Part shown: positions 30,277 to 38,814 of the stretch, one piece after another
Numbering within the stretch: the stretch's first letter is position 1
Layout: each line of letters starts with the position of its first letter
Origin: CAYWRO01 sp964460345
GTDB taxonomy: Bacteria; Planctomycetota; Phycisphaerae; Phycisphaerales; UBA1924
DNA: 60,918 bases
Assembly: GCA_964460345.1 (NCBI GenBank)
Contig: CAYWRO010000015.1
Location: 1-60,918, forward strand
Direction: 5' to 3'
Notes under the pieces: model-generated
The model's input: the letters and a program-made list of their open reading frames with translations, nothing else
Told to the model about the DNA's origin: nothing
Database searches by the model: none
Position numbers and translations under genes: made by a program

Positions 30277-30320
30277 GCAAAACGGAAAGCGCCCCCGGGG
30301 CGGTCAGGTCCCGGGGGCGC
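30277..30320 (-). terminator. Strong intrinsic terminator of the two-gene dockerin unit
   Basis: On the minus strand GCGCCCCCGGG pairs with CCCGGGGGCGC (11 bp, 30320-30310 with 30299-30289) around a 10-nt loop and is followed by TTTCCGTTTTGCG. It lies 37 bp past the stop at 30358. Confidence 0.8.
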
Positions 30321-30357
30321 CATTGGAGAAGGTTCGCAGGATGTGAGGGTCAGCCGA

Positions 30358-32292
30358 TCACGGGCAGGGGGAGCCTGCGGACGCCGGGAACCAGCAGTCG
30401 AGGTAGGCGAGCAGGTCGAAGACGTCGACACCGACCGTGCCGTCAAGGTCGGCGGCGCTGTCGCTGCTGAACCAGAGGTCGAGGTACGCGAGGAGGTCGA
30501 AGACATCGACGCCGGGCGTGCCGTCGAACTCGCAGGGGCAGGCCGGGGGAGTGACTTCGGTGGCGAAGAGGGTGGTGGGCCCGCCGGTGCCAAGGCCGGG
30601 GAGGCCACCCTTGCCCACAACGATCCAGTACGTCGTGCCGCCGATGAGGTCGGCCTCCAGTGTGACGAACGCGCCGTTCGTTGCGTTGTAGACGCACTCC
30701 ACGGGGGTAGCGGACGCGCAGTCCGCGCCCGTGAGAATCATGAGGCCCTTCGCGGGAACGAAGATCGTGTCCGCCTCAAACAGAACCCGCATGTCCGTCT
30801 CGGGCGTGAAGGAGTGCCAGAGGGAGTTGGGAGTGTCCGTAATGAGGATGGCGAGCGGGTGACATGGCAGCGGCGGAAGTGTCGCGATGTACGTGGTCGT
30901 GTCGTACTCGGCCGACACATACGGCAGCGACGGGATCTCAATTGAGTTGGCGCAGACATCGCCGGGAACGGGGAGGGTTTCGATGACGGCAATCTCGAAG
31001 AATGCTTCGTCGGTGGACTGAGACGCAATACGGATGAGGACGGTGGAGGCGGCGCCGTCCGATGTGAAGTCCAGGCGCGTGTCGTTGGTGCTCTGCGCAT
31101 CGGAGCAGCCGAGTTCGGCAGAGGGCATGCCCGAGCAGTCGGACCAGAGGGAGAGCGTGATGTTGGCGCTGGCGCCGAAGGTCTCGATCGTGTAGTCGGC
31201 GTCGGGATCCGGGGGCGTGAAGGCGTACCAGGCGGTGCGGCGGTTGTCGGTGCCGGCGAGGCCGCAGGAGTCGATGTCGACGTCCTGGAGGGAGCCGGCG
31301 GTGGTGCCGGAGAGGAACTGGTTCAGGCCGATTGGCTCGGCGTCGAAGCATTCCGCGTTGTCCGGAGGCGCGGGGGCCTCTTCAACCCAGAGCTGGTACT
31401 GGGTTTCATAGAAGCTGCGCGTGCCGACATGGATGAGGATGGGGGAGGCCATCGCGTCGGAGCGGAAGTCGGCGAAGGTGTCGCGGCCGTTGTCGCTGCA
31501 GAAGAGCTCATCGCCGGCGGGGAGGCCGCAGGCGGTGAAGGGCGCGATGACCAGGTCGTGCGTGCTGATGATCGTGCTGGCGTTCGGCGTAAGCGTCATG
31601 CCGCGGATGCGGTACATGGTGTTTGGCTGCGGCGGTGTGAAGGTATACCAGAGGACGTTCATGCCGGCGTCAGAGATGATGCAGGTATTGGAGACGGGAG
31701 TGGGGGTGAGGATGCAGCCGGTGTTGTCATCGGTGATGGTCTCATCAAGCGCGATGGGCATCGGGGTGTTGCAGTTGTTGTGCGGGGGAACGGGCGGGGA
31801 CTCCTCCGCCACGATGGTGTAGGGGAACCCGGTGTCGAAGGCCGGGATCGTCGAATAGATGACGACGAGCGGGGATGCCATGGCGTCGGACTCAAAATCG
31901 ACGAACTCGTCGATCACGCCTGTAGGGCCGTGGCACGCGATGGCGGTTGCGCCCGAGGTTGGGCACGTTGTGTGCACGGTGAGCACGCCGCCGGCGTTCT
32001 CGTTTTCGAAGAGGCGGATCCTGTACCGGGTGTTCGGCAGCGGCGGCGTGAAGGTGTAGTAGGTGTGCCGGTCGTACTGCCCGGGTGTGCACGGCGTGAG
32101 GCTCGTCTCCGCGGGCATGGGGACGGCATCGGTCTGCGTCGCCGGTACGGGGACGCCGAGAGTAAGGGCGATTGCACCGGAACACTCATCGTTGACGGGC
32201 TGGGCGATTGCCGCCGAGGCGAGCACCGCTCCAAACAATGCTGCAAGACGTCCCGGCCCCGCCCCCGCGCGGTCAGGTTCTCGAATCCTCAT
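30358..32292 (-). CDS. Secreted repeat protein with GC-type dockerin C-terminus
   Basis: A 644-residue exported protein. After a signal peptide (1-30, 'GRLAALFGAVLASAAIAQ') it has four divergent repeats of about 130-150 residues, each opening with an 'N-D/N-x-C' motif ('VNDECSGAIAL', 'PHNNCNTPMPI', 'PDNAECFDAEPI', 'PGDVCANSIEI') and containing a 'W/Y-Y-x-FTPP' strand ('YYTFTPPLPNTRYRI', 'LWYTFTPPQPNTMYRI', 'AWYAFTPPDPDADYTI'). They look like PPC-type or lectin-like beta sandwiches. The C-terminus is a dockerin pair 'VDVFDLLAYLDLWF' and 'VDVFDLLAYLDCWF'. AAGGAG six bases upstream fixes the start. It begins 46 bp after the stop of the protease gene and is probably co-transcribed with it. Confidence 0.87.
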   Translation of the reverse strand: MRIREPDRAGAGPGRLAALFGAVLASAAIAQPVNDECSGAIALTLGVPVPATQTDAVPMPAETSLTPCTPGQYDRHTYYTFTPPLPNTRYRIRLFENENAGGVLTVHTTCPTSGATAIACHGPTGVIDEFVDFESDAMASPLVVIYSTIPAFDTGFPYTIVAEESPPVPPHNNCNTPMPIALDETITDDNTGCILTPTPVSNTCIISDAGMNVLWYTFTPPQPNTMYRIRGMTLTPNASTIISTHDLVIAPFTACGLPAGDELFCSDNGRDTFADFRSDAMASPILIHVGTRSFYETQYQLWVEEAPAPPDNAECFDAEPIGLNQFLSGTTAGSLQDVDIDSCGLAGTDNRRTAWYAFTPPDPDADYTIETFGASANITLSLWSDCSGMPSAELGCSDAQSTNDTRLDFTSDGAASTVLIRIASQSTDEAFFEIAVIETLPVPGDVCANSIEIPSLPYVSAEYDTTTYIATLPPLPCHPLAILITDTPNSLWHSFTPETDMRVLFEADTIFVPAKGLMILTGADCASATPVECVYNATNGAFVTLEADLIGGTTYWIVVGKGGLPGLGTGGPTTLFATEVTPPACPCEFDGTPGVDVFDLLAYLDLWFSSDSAADLDGTVGVDVFDLLAYLDCWFPASAGSPCP

Positions 32293-32338
32293 TGTCTTCT
32301 CCTTCAAGGAATTGCGCGCCGACCCGGCGCAAGGTTCT

Positions 32339-34837
32339 TCAGCAGCCCTGGAACCACATATCCAGGTATGCAAGAAGATCGAACACATCGGTGACCGAGT
32401 CGCCATTCAGGTCAGCAGCGAGGCTCGAGGCGAACCAGAGATCGAGATACGCGAGGAGGTCGAATACATCCACCGCGCCGTTGTCATCGAGATCGGCGGC
32501 GCAAGGGGGAGCGGCGCTGAAGACGTATGCAGAGCCGCTGGCCGAGCCGGCGTCGTCGTCCTGGGGCGCGCCGGCAACGGCGACGCTCCCGGCGATGGCG
32601 ACGGCGGCGCCGAACTGATCGGCGCTTGCGCCGTCTGTTGCGGCGAACTTGCCGGCGTAGGCCCAGAATGCGCCAGTGTGTCGGAAGAGGTAGGCCGAGC
32701 CGGACTGCACGCCGTCGATGCTGTCACCGGCCGCGCCAATGAGAAGGGTCGAACCATCCAGGGAGACGGAGGCGCCGAACTCGTCGCCGGGGTTTGCATC
32801 CGGCGCGGTGAGTTTCGTTTCGAATGACCACACGCCTGCGGTCCGGCGGAAGACGTAGGCCGCCCCCGTGCTTGGCCCGGCGGAGGTTTCACGCGGGGTC
32901 GTGATCACGGCCACATCGTCCGCGATGGCGACGGCCATGCCGAACTGATCGCCTCCCTGCCCATCCGGGGCGACCAGCTTCGCTTCCTGCACCCAAGCGC
33001 CGCCGGGTTCACGCCGGAAGATGTACGCCGACCCCGAGGCGCTGTCGGCGTCGTCGTCGAACGGCGCGCCGATGACCGCGGCGTCGCCGCGGAGGTCGAC
33101 GGCGAAGCCGAACTGGTCGAACGCTTCGGCATCGTTGGATACGAGCCGCTCGCCGGCGCTCCAGCCGGAGCCGTCGTGCGTGTAGATCCAGGCCGCGCCG
33201 GTCTTGATCGCGCCGGGGCCGGAGGCGTCGCGCGGCGCGCCGACGATGACGGTTTGTCCATGCAGCGCCAGGTCGAGGCCGAACCAGTCGTCCTGGGCGG
33301 TCTCACTGGGCGAGAGAGTCGCCTCCTGCACCCAGCCTTCGCCCGGCTGATTGCGGAAAAGGTAGACCCGGCTGAGAAAGGGCGTGGTGATGGAGCCGGC
33401 GCTTCCCGCAGCGCTCGCGGCGACGACATCGGCGTCGACCCCGACGGCCAGCCCGAGTTGGTCTCCGGCCATGCCGTCGGCGGCGAGAAGCTTGAGCTCG
33501 GGAACCCAGGCGTCGCCCTCGCGACGGTAGAGATAGACGGCGCCGGAGTTGGAGCCGCGGTCGTCATCGCGCGGCGAGCCCGCCGCGATGAGTTGGCCAT
33601 CGGTGGCGACGGCTGTGGCGAATCGGTCGCCCGCGGCGGCATCCGGCGCGGTGAGCTTTGCGGTCTCGTCGATGGTTGCCAGGGCAGCGCCCGCGCACAC
33701 GCCTCTGGGGGCGGCGAGGGCCGCGACCAGGTCGGGGTGGTCGATGGTCGTTCCGCCGTTGAACGCGCCGTCGGGCAAGCAGGAGCCGTGTGTGTGGATG
33801 CCGATGGCCAGTCCGGACAGTTCATCCGTGATAGGCGAACCGGAGTTGCCGCCCGTCGTGTCAATGCCGTGGCGGATCGTCGAACCGGAGAGGAGGACGA
33901 GCGGGCCGGCAAGAGTCTTCTGCGCCAGGTTCCACTCGAGGGGGGCGTCCGGTGAACCGCCGAGCGGGCCGGTGGAGCCGTAGCCCGTGATGCGCAACTC
34001 CGGACCTCCGACGACGGGCGACGGGGCAAGTTCGTACGTTGTGCCCTGGGCCGCCGCGGCGGAAAGGCCGGTGTTTGAGTTCGGGTAGCAGCCGAAGACG
34101 GCCCAGTCGTTGCCGACGCCCAGGCCGAAGTTGGTCTGCACGCTTTCGGGGTCCAGCGGGTACTGGTCTTCCGGCGGCGGGTGCTGGGCGCCGCCGCCTG
34201 ATGTGGAGAGCGGCACGTTGAACTGAGCGACGCGGCCGAACTGGCTGCCGGTCATGCAATGGCCGGCGGTAAGGAAGCAGCCGCACTCATCATTAATGAG
34301 CCACGCGGTGCAGGTGCCGGGTTGGAGGCGTGCTGCGCGAGGATCGTTCGACGGCACGCGCTCGTCGATGCCGTCGCAGACGTGGCGGTCGCCGAGGAGC
34401 ATGGGCGGACCAGCAAGGATGCCGGTGATGCGCACGCGCGCCGAGCCGGCCCGGTTGCTTGCGATCAACTCGAGTTCGACGGCGTCTCCGTTGAAGTACG
34501 CGGAGCTGTTGCCCCACTGCGACAACGTGGTTGCGTCGAGCGTCTGCTGCGCGCCGTCTGCGAGCGAAGTGATCCGGAGCCAGGCGTCGTGGCGGTTGGC
34601 CCCGGCTGGAAGACTGACATCCTCAAACTTCAGGCGCACCCAGGGCGCGTTTGGCGCGGCCACGATGGTGGAGAACACCACCTCGGGCTCGGGGCCCGTT
34701 GCGACCACGACGCCCGAGTCGACGTCGACCGGCCAGAGGGTGGAATCGTCGGGCGCCACCTGACCGTGCGCAAGGGTGGCGGCCAGTGCCGGTACAAGGA
34801 CGGCGCAAGCGATGGTTGGGACGGTGATCTGCGACAC
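32339..34837 (-). CDS. Secreted trypsin-like serine protease with FG-GAP-like repeats and dockerin C-terminus
   Basis: An 832-residue exported protein. Signal peptide 1-26. The chymotrypsin-fold protease domain (about 130-390) has the full triad: His in 'FLTAGHC' (near 194), Asp in 'VGNDWAVFG' (near 244) and Ser in 'TGGNSGSPI' (near 330). Residues about 400-775 form seven FG-GAP/integrin-alpha-type propeller blades, each with 'GDQFGxAVAI' and 'GAPxDDDxGSxSGSAYxF'. The end is a dockerin pair with 'DLLAYLDLWF' and 'DLLAYLDMWFQGC'. The GTG at 34837 is used: it has GGAG eight bases upstream and gives a clean signal peptide. The combination suggests a protease displayed or docked outside the cell. 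Confidence 0.87.
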   Translation of the reverse strand: MSQITVPTIACAVLVPALAATLAHGQVAPDDSTLWPVDVDSGVVVATGPEPEVVFSTIVAAPNAPWVRLKFEDVSLPAGANRHDAWLRITSLADGAQQTLDATTLSQWGNSSAYFNGDAVELELIASNRAGSARVRITGILAGPPMLLGDRHVCDGIDERVPSNDPRAARLQPGTCTAWLINDECGCFLTAGHCMTGSQFGRVAQFNVPLSTSGGGAQHPPPEDQYPLDPESVQTNFGLGVGNDWAVFGCYPNSNTGLSAAAAQGTTYELAPSPVVGGPELRITGYGSTGPLGGSPDAPLEWNLAQKTLAGPLVLLSGSTIRHGIDTTGGNSGSPITDELSGLAIGIHTHGSCLPDGAFNGGTTIDHPDLVAALAAPRGVCAGAALATIDETAKLTAPDAAAGDRFATAVATDGQLIAAGSPRDDDRGSNSGAVYLYRREGDAWVPELKLLAADGMAGDQLGLAVGVDADVVAASAAGSAGSITTPFLSRVYLFRNQPGEGWVQEATLSPSETAQDDWFGLDLALHGQTVIVGAPRDASGPGAIKTGAAWIYTHDGSGWSAGERLVSNDAEAFDQFGFAVDLRGDAAVIGAPFDDDADSASGSAYIFRREPGGAWVQEAKLVAPDGQGGDQFGMAVAIADDVAVITTPRETSAGPSTGAAYVFRRTAGVWSFETKLTAPDANPGDEFGASVSLDGSTLLIGAAGDSIDGVQSGSAYLFRHTGAFWAYAGKFAATDGASADQFGAAVAIAGSVAVAGAPQDDDAGSASGSAYVFSAAPPCAADLDDNGAVDVFDLLAYLDLWFASSLAADLNGDSVTDVFDLLAYLDMWFQGC

Positions 34838-34885
34838 GTGACACACTCCGCGAACGGGAGGAGGTAGAACCTGCACCCGGTACGG

Positions 34886-34904
34886 AACGAGTCTGAGACT
34901 CGTT
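34886..34904. promoter_or_regulatory. Palindrome upstream of the protease gene
   Basis: AACGAGTC-TGA-GACTCGTT is a perfect 8-bp inverted repeat lying 49-67 bp upstream of the protease start and 52 bp past the stop of the PA14/DUF1080 gene. There is no T-run, so an operator is more likely than a terminator. Confidence 0.4.
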
Positions 34905-34956
34905 GCAGATCAATCGCAAAACTGGGATCTTCCCTAGGTGCCAAATCCCTGACGGA

Positions 34957-37900
34957 TCACTGATGCAGTTCCCGCACCCGCAGGTTCCGCAAACGCACTT
35001 CCAGCCCTTCCTGGCCTTCCGGGACGCTGTGGACCTGCAGGGCGATGTGGCCCTCGGGGGTGAGGGCATCGAAAGCGGCCGCGGCGGGGACGCCGTTGAG
35101 CCAGGTCCGAATAACCTCGCCCTGGCAGACGACGCGGATGGTGTTCCAGTCGTCCGGCCGGTGAGCGCGGCGGGCGTAAGGGGCCGCGGAGAGGGGGTGG
35201 AGCCAGCCCCGGCGGCGTTCTTCGTAGAGCCCGGCGGTCCAGGCGCGTTCGCCAGGGTCGAGTTCGACCTGGTAGCCCTGAACGGGACCGGCGCGATTGG
35301 CCATGCCGTCCTGAACGTGGCTTCGGATCTGGATGCCGCTGTTTAGGTGTGCGCCCTCGACGACGGGCTGCTTGATTTCCGCGAGCAGTTCGAAGTCGCG
35401 GAAGGTGCGCTCGGTGATGAGGAAGGTGTTGGGCGTGCCGGGGCGGCCGACGCCGACGATCTCGTCTGAGCTTCCGTCCGGGGCTTTGACGAGTTGGAAA
35501 GTTGCCTCGCCGCCGCGGACGGTCCAGCCGGCGAGGGGCGAGCCGTCGCTGGACTCGGGTGAGGGTGAGGGCTGCAAGAGGTCGATCCACGGCCCGGGCT
35601 GGGTCTCTTGATCGTGGAGCGGGGCGATCCAGACGTTGCGGAAGCGAACGGGGCCTTCAGCGCTCGAGGCGTGAGCCTGAAGGATGAGGGGGCCGACCTG
35701 GGGGCTAGTGCCGCCTGCCGCCGCAGACTCGCCGCGGGCTTTGCGGCTGCCGGTGGGGTGCGGGATGGCGACGTCGTTGTGAACGAGCGCGCCGTTCCAG
35801 TAGAGGGTGAGGCGGGCGTCTTCGGTCTTTGCGCCGTCCTTGAAGCGCGGCGCGCGGAAGTAGATGTCGTAGGCCTGCCATGTGCCGGGGCCGGTGGAGG
35901 CGTTGACGTCGGCGGCGCGGAGCGTGTAGATCGCGCCGGCCTCGTTGACGGCAGGAGGTTCGGTCGAGGGGCCGGGCGCGGGTGTGCCGAGGATCTGGAT
36001 TTCGTATTTGTCCTGAAGATACACGCCGCTGTTGGCCGCCATCTGCCCTTCGCCGCCGGGCGGGCAGTACCACTCCACGTGGAGGCGGCAGTCGGCGAGG
36101 ACGGTCGTGGTGACGAGGTCGCCGCCAGATTCGTGCGCCTCGATGTACTGCGGCGCATCGGGGTTGGTGAAGTCGTCCTGCGTTAACGGAGCCGCGTTGA
36201 TGAACTCGTTGGTTGCGCTGCGCTTGAAAGCGGGGGCCGCCGCGCCGCTGACGAGCGGAACGCCGTGGGCCGGCGGGAGGATGCCAACGCCAAGGCCGGT
36301 GTCGATGTCGACGGGCTTGCCTGCGAGGGTCGCGGGGGTGGGGGGCTCCAGCCGCGGCACAGCGTTGAGCGTGTACCAGGCCTCGGTGGACCAGATCTGC
36401 TCACCGTCTGTGGAGACGGGGTCGGTGTGGATGTAGACGCAGCGCCCCTCGCGCAGGCCGTCGATGCGCAGGTGAACGCTGAGGCCGTCGTCGGTGGAGA
36501 TGGCGCTGCGGACGCGAAGCATCTCTTCGTCGACCTTGGGGCCGCCGTAATGGATAGTGGGGTGGTAGCGCCATTGGCGGATGGTGTAGTTGCCGGGTTG
36601 GGCGAGCCACTCGCGGTCGACGGGCTTTGTGAAGGTGATGATGAAGCCGTCGGGCGTGGCGCGCACGCTGTGCATTTCAAAGACGGTCTTGCCGTTCGGC
36701 TCGAGTCGCTGAAGGCCGAACTTGGTGTTCTTCCAGTTCCAGTTGCCGAGCGCGCCGATGCCGCCGGCATAGAGCGCGCCGTCGGGGCCCCACTCGAGGC
36801 GGTTGACACCGGCTTCAAGACCTTGGGTGAAGCGGAAGATTGCACCCTGCCACTGGCCGTTGACGTTTTCGAGGAAGATGCGCCGAATGCCGCCGCCGGT
36901 GAGTTCACCCATGAACATCTGGCCGGCAAAGAGGCCCTCCGGGATGAGCTGCGCCTGGGTTGGGGAGTTGCAGACTTCGTTTTGCGGGAGATAGACCGCC
37001 GCGGGGGTGCGGAGCCGGTCGGCGAAATCGCTGGGGTGGCCGCCCTCGGGAAAGCGTTCGGCGAGCATGGGCACGAGGTTGGTGCGGTTGTAGTGACCGT
37101 AGAAGCGACCGTCGATGACTTCGGCCATGACGCTGGTGGGCATCCACGTGCCCTGGTTATCGAAGTAAAAGAGGGCGTTGTCGGGGCCGAGGGCGAGGCC
37201 GTTGGGCGTGCGCGTGCCGCCGGCGAAGACGCGGAAGGAGTGGCGGCCCTCAATGCTCGGGTCGATCTGGAGGATGCTGCCGCGAAGCGGCCCGTTTGGC
37301 GCGGCGTTGGTGCCCATGCCCTCCCAACCGTCCGGCGCCATGGCGGTTGAGAGCGCGGTGTAGAGGAGGCCATCGCGCTCGATGAGACCGAAGGCGAACT
37401 GGTGGTAGTTCCAGCCCTCCCAGCCGGCGGCGATGGTGTCGTGTGTTTCGTAGTAACCGTCGCCATCGTGGTCACGGAGGCGCGTGATCTCTCTTCTCTG
37501 CGCGACGTACAGGTCATCGCCGACAGCGCAGAGACCGGTGGGTTCGTAGAACCCTTCGGCGCAGATGGTGGCTTCGATCTGGTCGGGGTCGCCGCTGGTG
37601 ACGTTTGTGAGCGCGTGGAGGACGTCCGGCTGCTTGCTGTCGATGTCGGGAAGAGAGCGGTCATCGCGCTGAAGGGGATGGAAGGTTCCGACGATGAGGC
37701 GGTCGCCGTCCTTGCCGGGGACGAAGGCCATCGCGCCGACCATGGGCTCGAAGCCGTCGGGGCGGATCGTTGTCAGGTTCCAGCCGGGGTGGACACCTTC
37801 GAGGGGCTTGCGATCGCCGGGGCGGCGACCGTCGTCGATGGTCTTGATGCCGGGAGACGTGACGCGGGTCAGGTCGTTGTCGGTGCGGAGAGCCTCGGGG

Positions 37901-38403
37901 GGAACGAGCGTGAAGTCGGCCTGCCCGGGGGGCTGCCACTCGAGCTTGAGGACGCGGTCGCCGACGTGGTCGAAATGATCAATGAAGATCGGGTGTGCGC
38001 CGGCCGCCATGGAGATGCGTTCGCTGGCGATGGCCTGCGTGCCGTGGCGGCCGTCGTTGTCGATGACAAGCTGGTCGCGGATAAAGAGGCGCGAGCCGTC
38101 GTCGCTGGTGAGGCGGAAGCGGTAGGGCCCGGCGTGCGGGGCGATGAGTTCAGCGGTGACCGTGGTGAGGATGGGGGGCGGAAGGTCGCCGAAGTCGGAG
38201 CCCTGGAAGTTGATGTCGGGGTGAAGCTGGTCCAGGTTGGGCGTCTGGCCGTCTGCGAGGGTCGGGACGTTGTGGATCGCGCCCTCCACCCGGTAGACGC
38301 GGAGGGTGACGCCGGGGGTGGTGTCGGACGCGTCCTGCCGGGCGATCGCAGGGGTGAGCGCGGCGAAGATCGCGGCGGCGAAGGGGAGTGCTGGGGTCTT
38401 CAT
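34957..38403 (-). CDS. Large exported PA14 / beta-propeller / double DUF1080 protein
   Basis: An 1148-residue exported protein typical of planctomycete glycan-degrading gene sets. Signal peptide 1-22. A PA14 domain follows (about 28-175, 'GPYRFRLTSDDGSRLFIRDQ'). A PVC-type sugar-dehydrogenase-like propeller covers about 195-600 ('TGLCAVGDDLYVAQRREITRL', 'TPNGLALGPDNALFYFDNQG'). Two DUF1080/3-keto-disaccharide hydrolase-like lectin domains lie at about 745-935 ('NSGVYLQDKYEIQIL') and 945-1148 ('LNSGIQIRSHVQDGM', 'GYQVELDPGERAWTAGLYEE'). AGGAGG nine bases upstream fixes ATG 38403. The reading frame stays open far upstream through the antisense of rpsA; that part is not coding. Function inferred: polysaccharide binding or breakdown at the cell surface. 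Confidence 0.9.
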   Translation of the reverse strand: MKTPALPFAAAIFAALTPAIARQDASDTTPGVTLRVYRVEGAIHNVPTLADGQTPNLDQLHPDINFQGSDFGDLPPPILTTVTAELIAPHAGPYRFRLTSDDGSRLFIRDQLVIDNDGRHGTQAIASERISMAAGAHPIFIDHFDHVGDRVLKLEWQPPGQADFTLVPPEALRTDNDLTRVTSPGIKTIDDGRRPGDRKPLEGVHPGWNLTTIRPDGFEPMVGAMAFVPGKDGDRLIVGTFHPLQRDDRSLPDIDSKQPDVLHALTNVTSGDPDQIEATICAEGFYEPTGLCAVGDDLYVAQRREITRLRDHDGDGYYETHDTIAAGWEGWNYHQFAFGLIERDGLLYTALSTAMAPDGWEGMGTNAAPNGPLRGSILQIDPSIEGRHSFRVFAGGTRTPNGLALGPDNALFYFDNQGTWMPTSVMAEVIDGRFYGHYNRTNLVPMLAERFPEGGHPSDFADRLRTPAAVYLPQNEVCNSPTQAQLIPEGLFAGQMFMGELTGGGIRRIFLENVNGQWQGAIFRFTQGLEAGVNRLEWGPDGALYAGGIGALGNWNWKNTKFGLQRLEPNGKTVFEMHSVRATPDGFIITFTKPVDREWLAQPGNYTIRQWRYHPTIHYGGPKVDEEMLRVRSAISTDDGLSVHLRIDGLREGRCVYIHTDPVSTDGEQIWSTEAWYTLNAVPRLEPPTPATLAGKPVDIDTGLGVGILPPAHGVPLVSGAAAPAFKRSATNEFINAAPLTQDDFTNPDAPQYIEAHESGGDLVTTTVLADCRLHVEWYCPPGGEGQMAANSGVYLQDKYEIQILGTPAPGPSTEPPAVNEAGAIYTLRAADVNASTGPGTWQAYDIYFRAPRFKDGAKTEDARLTLYWNGALVHNDVAIPHPTGSRKARGESAAAGGTSPQVGPLILQAHASSAEGPVRFRNVWIAPLHDQETQPGPWIDLLQPSPSPESSDGSPLAGWTVRGGEATFQLVKAPDGSSDEIVGVGRPGTPNTFLITERTFRDFELLAEIKQPVVEGAHLNSGIQIRSHVQDGMANRAGPVQGYQVELDPGERAWTAGLYEERRRGWLHPLSAAPYARRAHRPDDWNTIRVVCQGEVIRTWLNGVPAAAAFDALTPEGHIALQVHSVPEGQEGLEVRLRNLRVRELHQ

Positions 38404-38814
38404 GAGGGAGTGCCTCCTGAGCTTGCGTTGCGTTTGCGGCAGAGTATCGCAGGGCGGCCGGCGTCGCACGGGTTCTGGATTTGCGGGGTGGGTCTGGGCA
38501 CGGCTTGCCGCGGAGTACCGCGGACAAAGCCGTGGCACCGGACGCGGGGGCCGTGGCACGGGGACGCCGGGGCCGTGGCGCCGGAGGCGGGAGCAGTGGC
38601 GGAGGGCTGATCGAGGCCCTACCCTTTGTGACCGGCTTCTGGCCGGCGCCGCGGTTCTTTCGCGTGGTGCGGAAGCGGCGTTCGTGGACTCAAGCCGCCC
38701 CCTGGGGGCACTCGAAAGGGTCGTCTTTGGCCTGAGTAGAGGATTCAACCGCCCTGGCGCACGGCTCTGTGAGTGGTGGCCGGCGGCTTCCAGAGAGACA
38801 TTTGAGGATTCTGC
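38404..38814. other. Divergent intergenic region, PA14 protein / rpsA
   Basis: 411 bp holding both promoters and the repeat at 38499-38534, followed by several GGGGCCGTGGC units (about 38548-38582). A minus-strand AT hexamer GATACT preceded by TGC (38443-38448) may be the -10 of the PA14 gene. No coding frame was accepted. Confidence 0.5.
38499..38534. repeat. GTGGCACGG-family palindromic repeat
   Basis: CACGGCTT (38499-38506), then the perfect inner palindrome CCGCGG-AGTA-CCGCGG (38508-38523), then AAGCCGTG (38527-38534) continuing GCACC. The AGTA loop and CACGG/CCGTG ends match the element at 13308-13385. Confidence 0.6.

Larger units (their letters stand above)
29998..30357. other. gdhA upstream region
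   Basis: 360 bp without a gene. It contains the terminator of the upstream dockerin gene (30277-30320) and a nested inverted repeat (30145-30191) that would lie in or near the gdhA leader. Nothing else was recognised. Confidence 0.6.

Noticed and set aside
36183..37664. 493-codon Ser/Pro/Arg-rich minus-strand frame
   Set aside because: Out-of-frame shadow of the PA14/DUF1080 gene.
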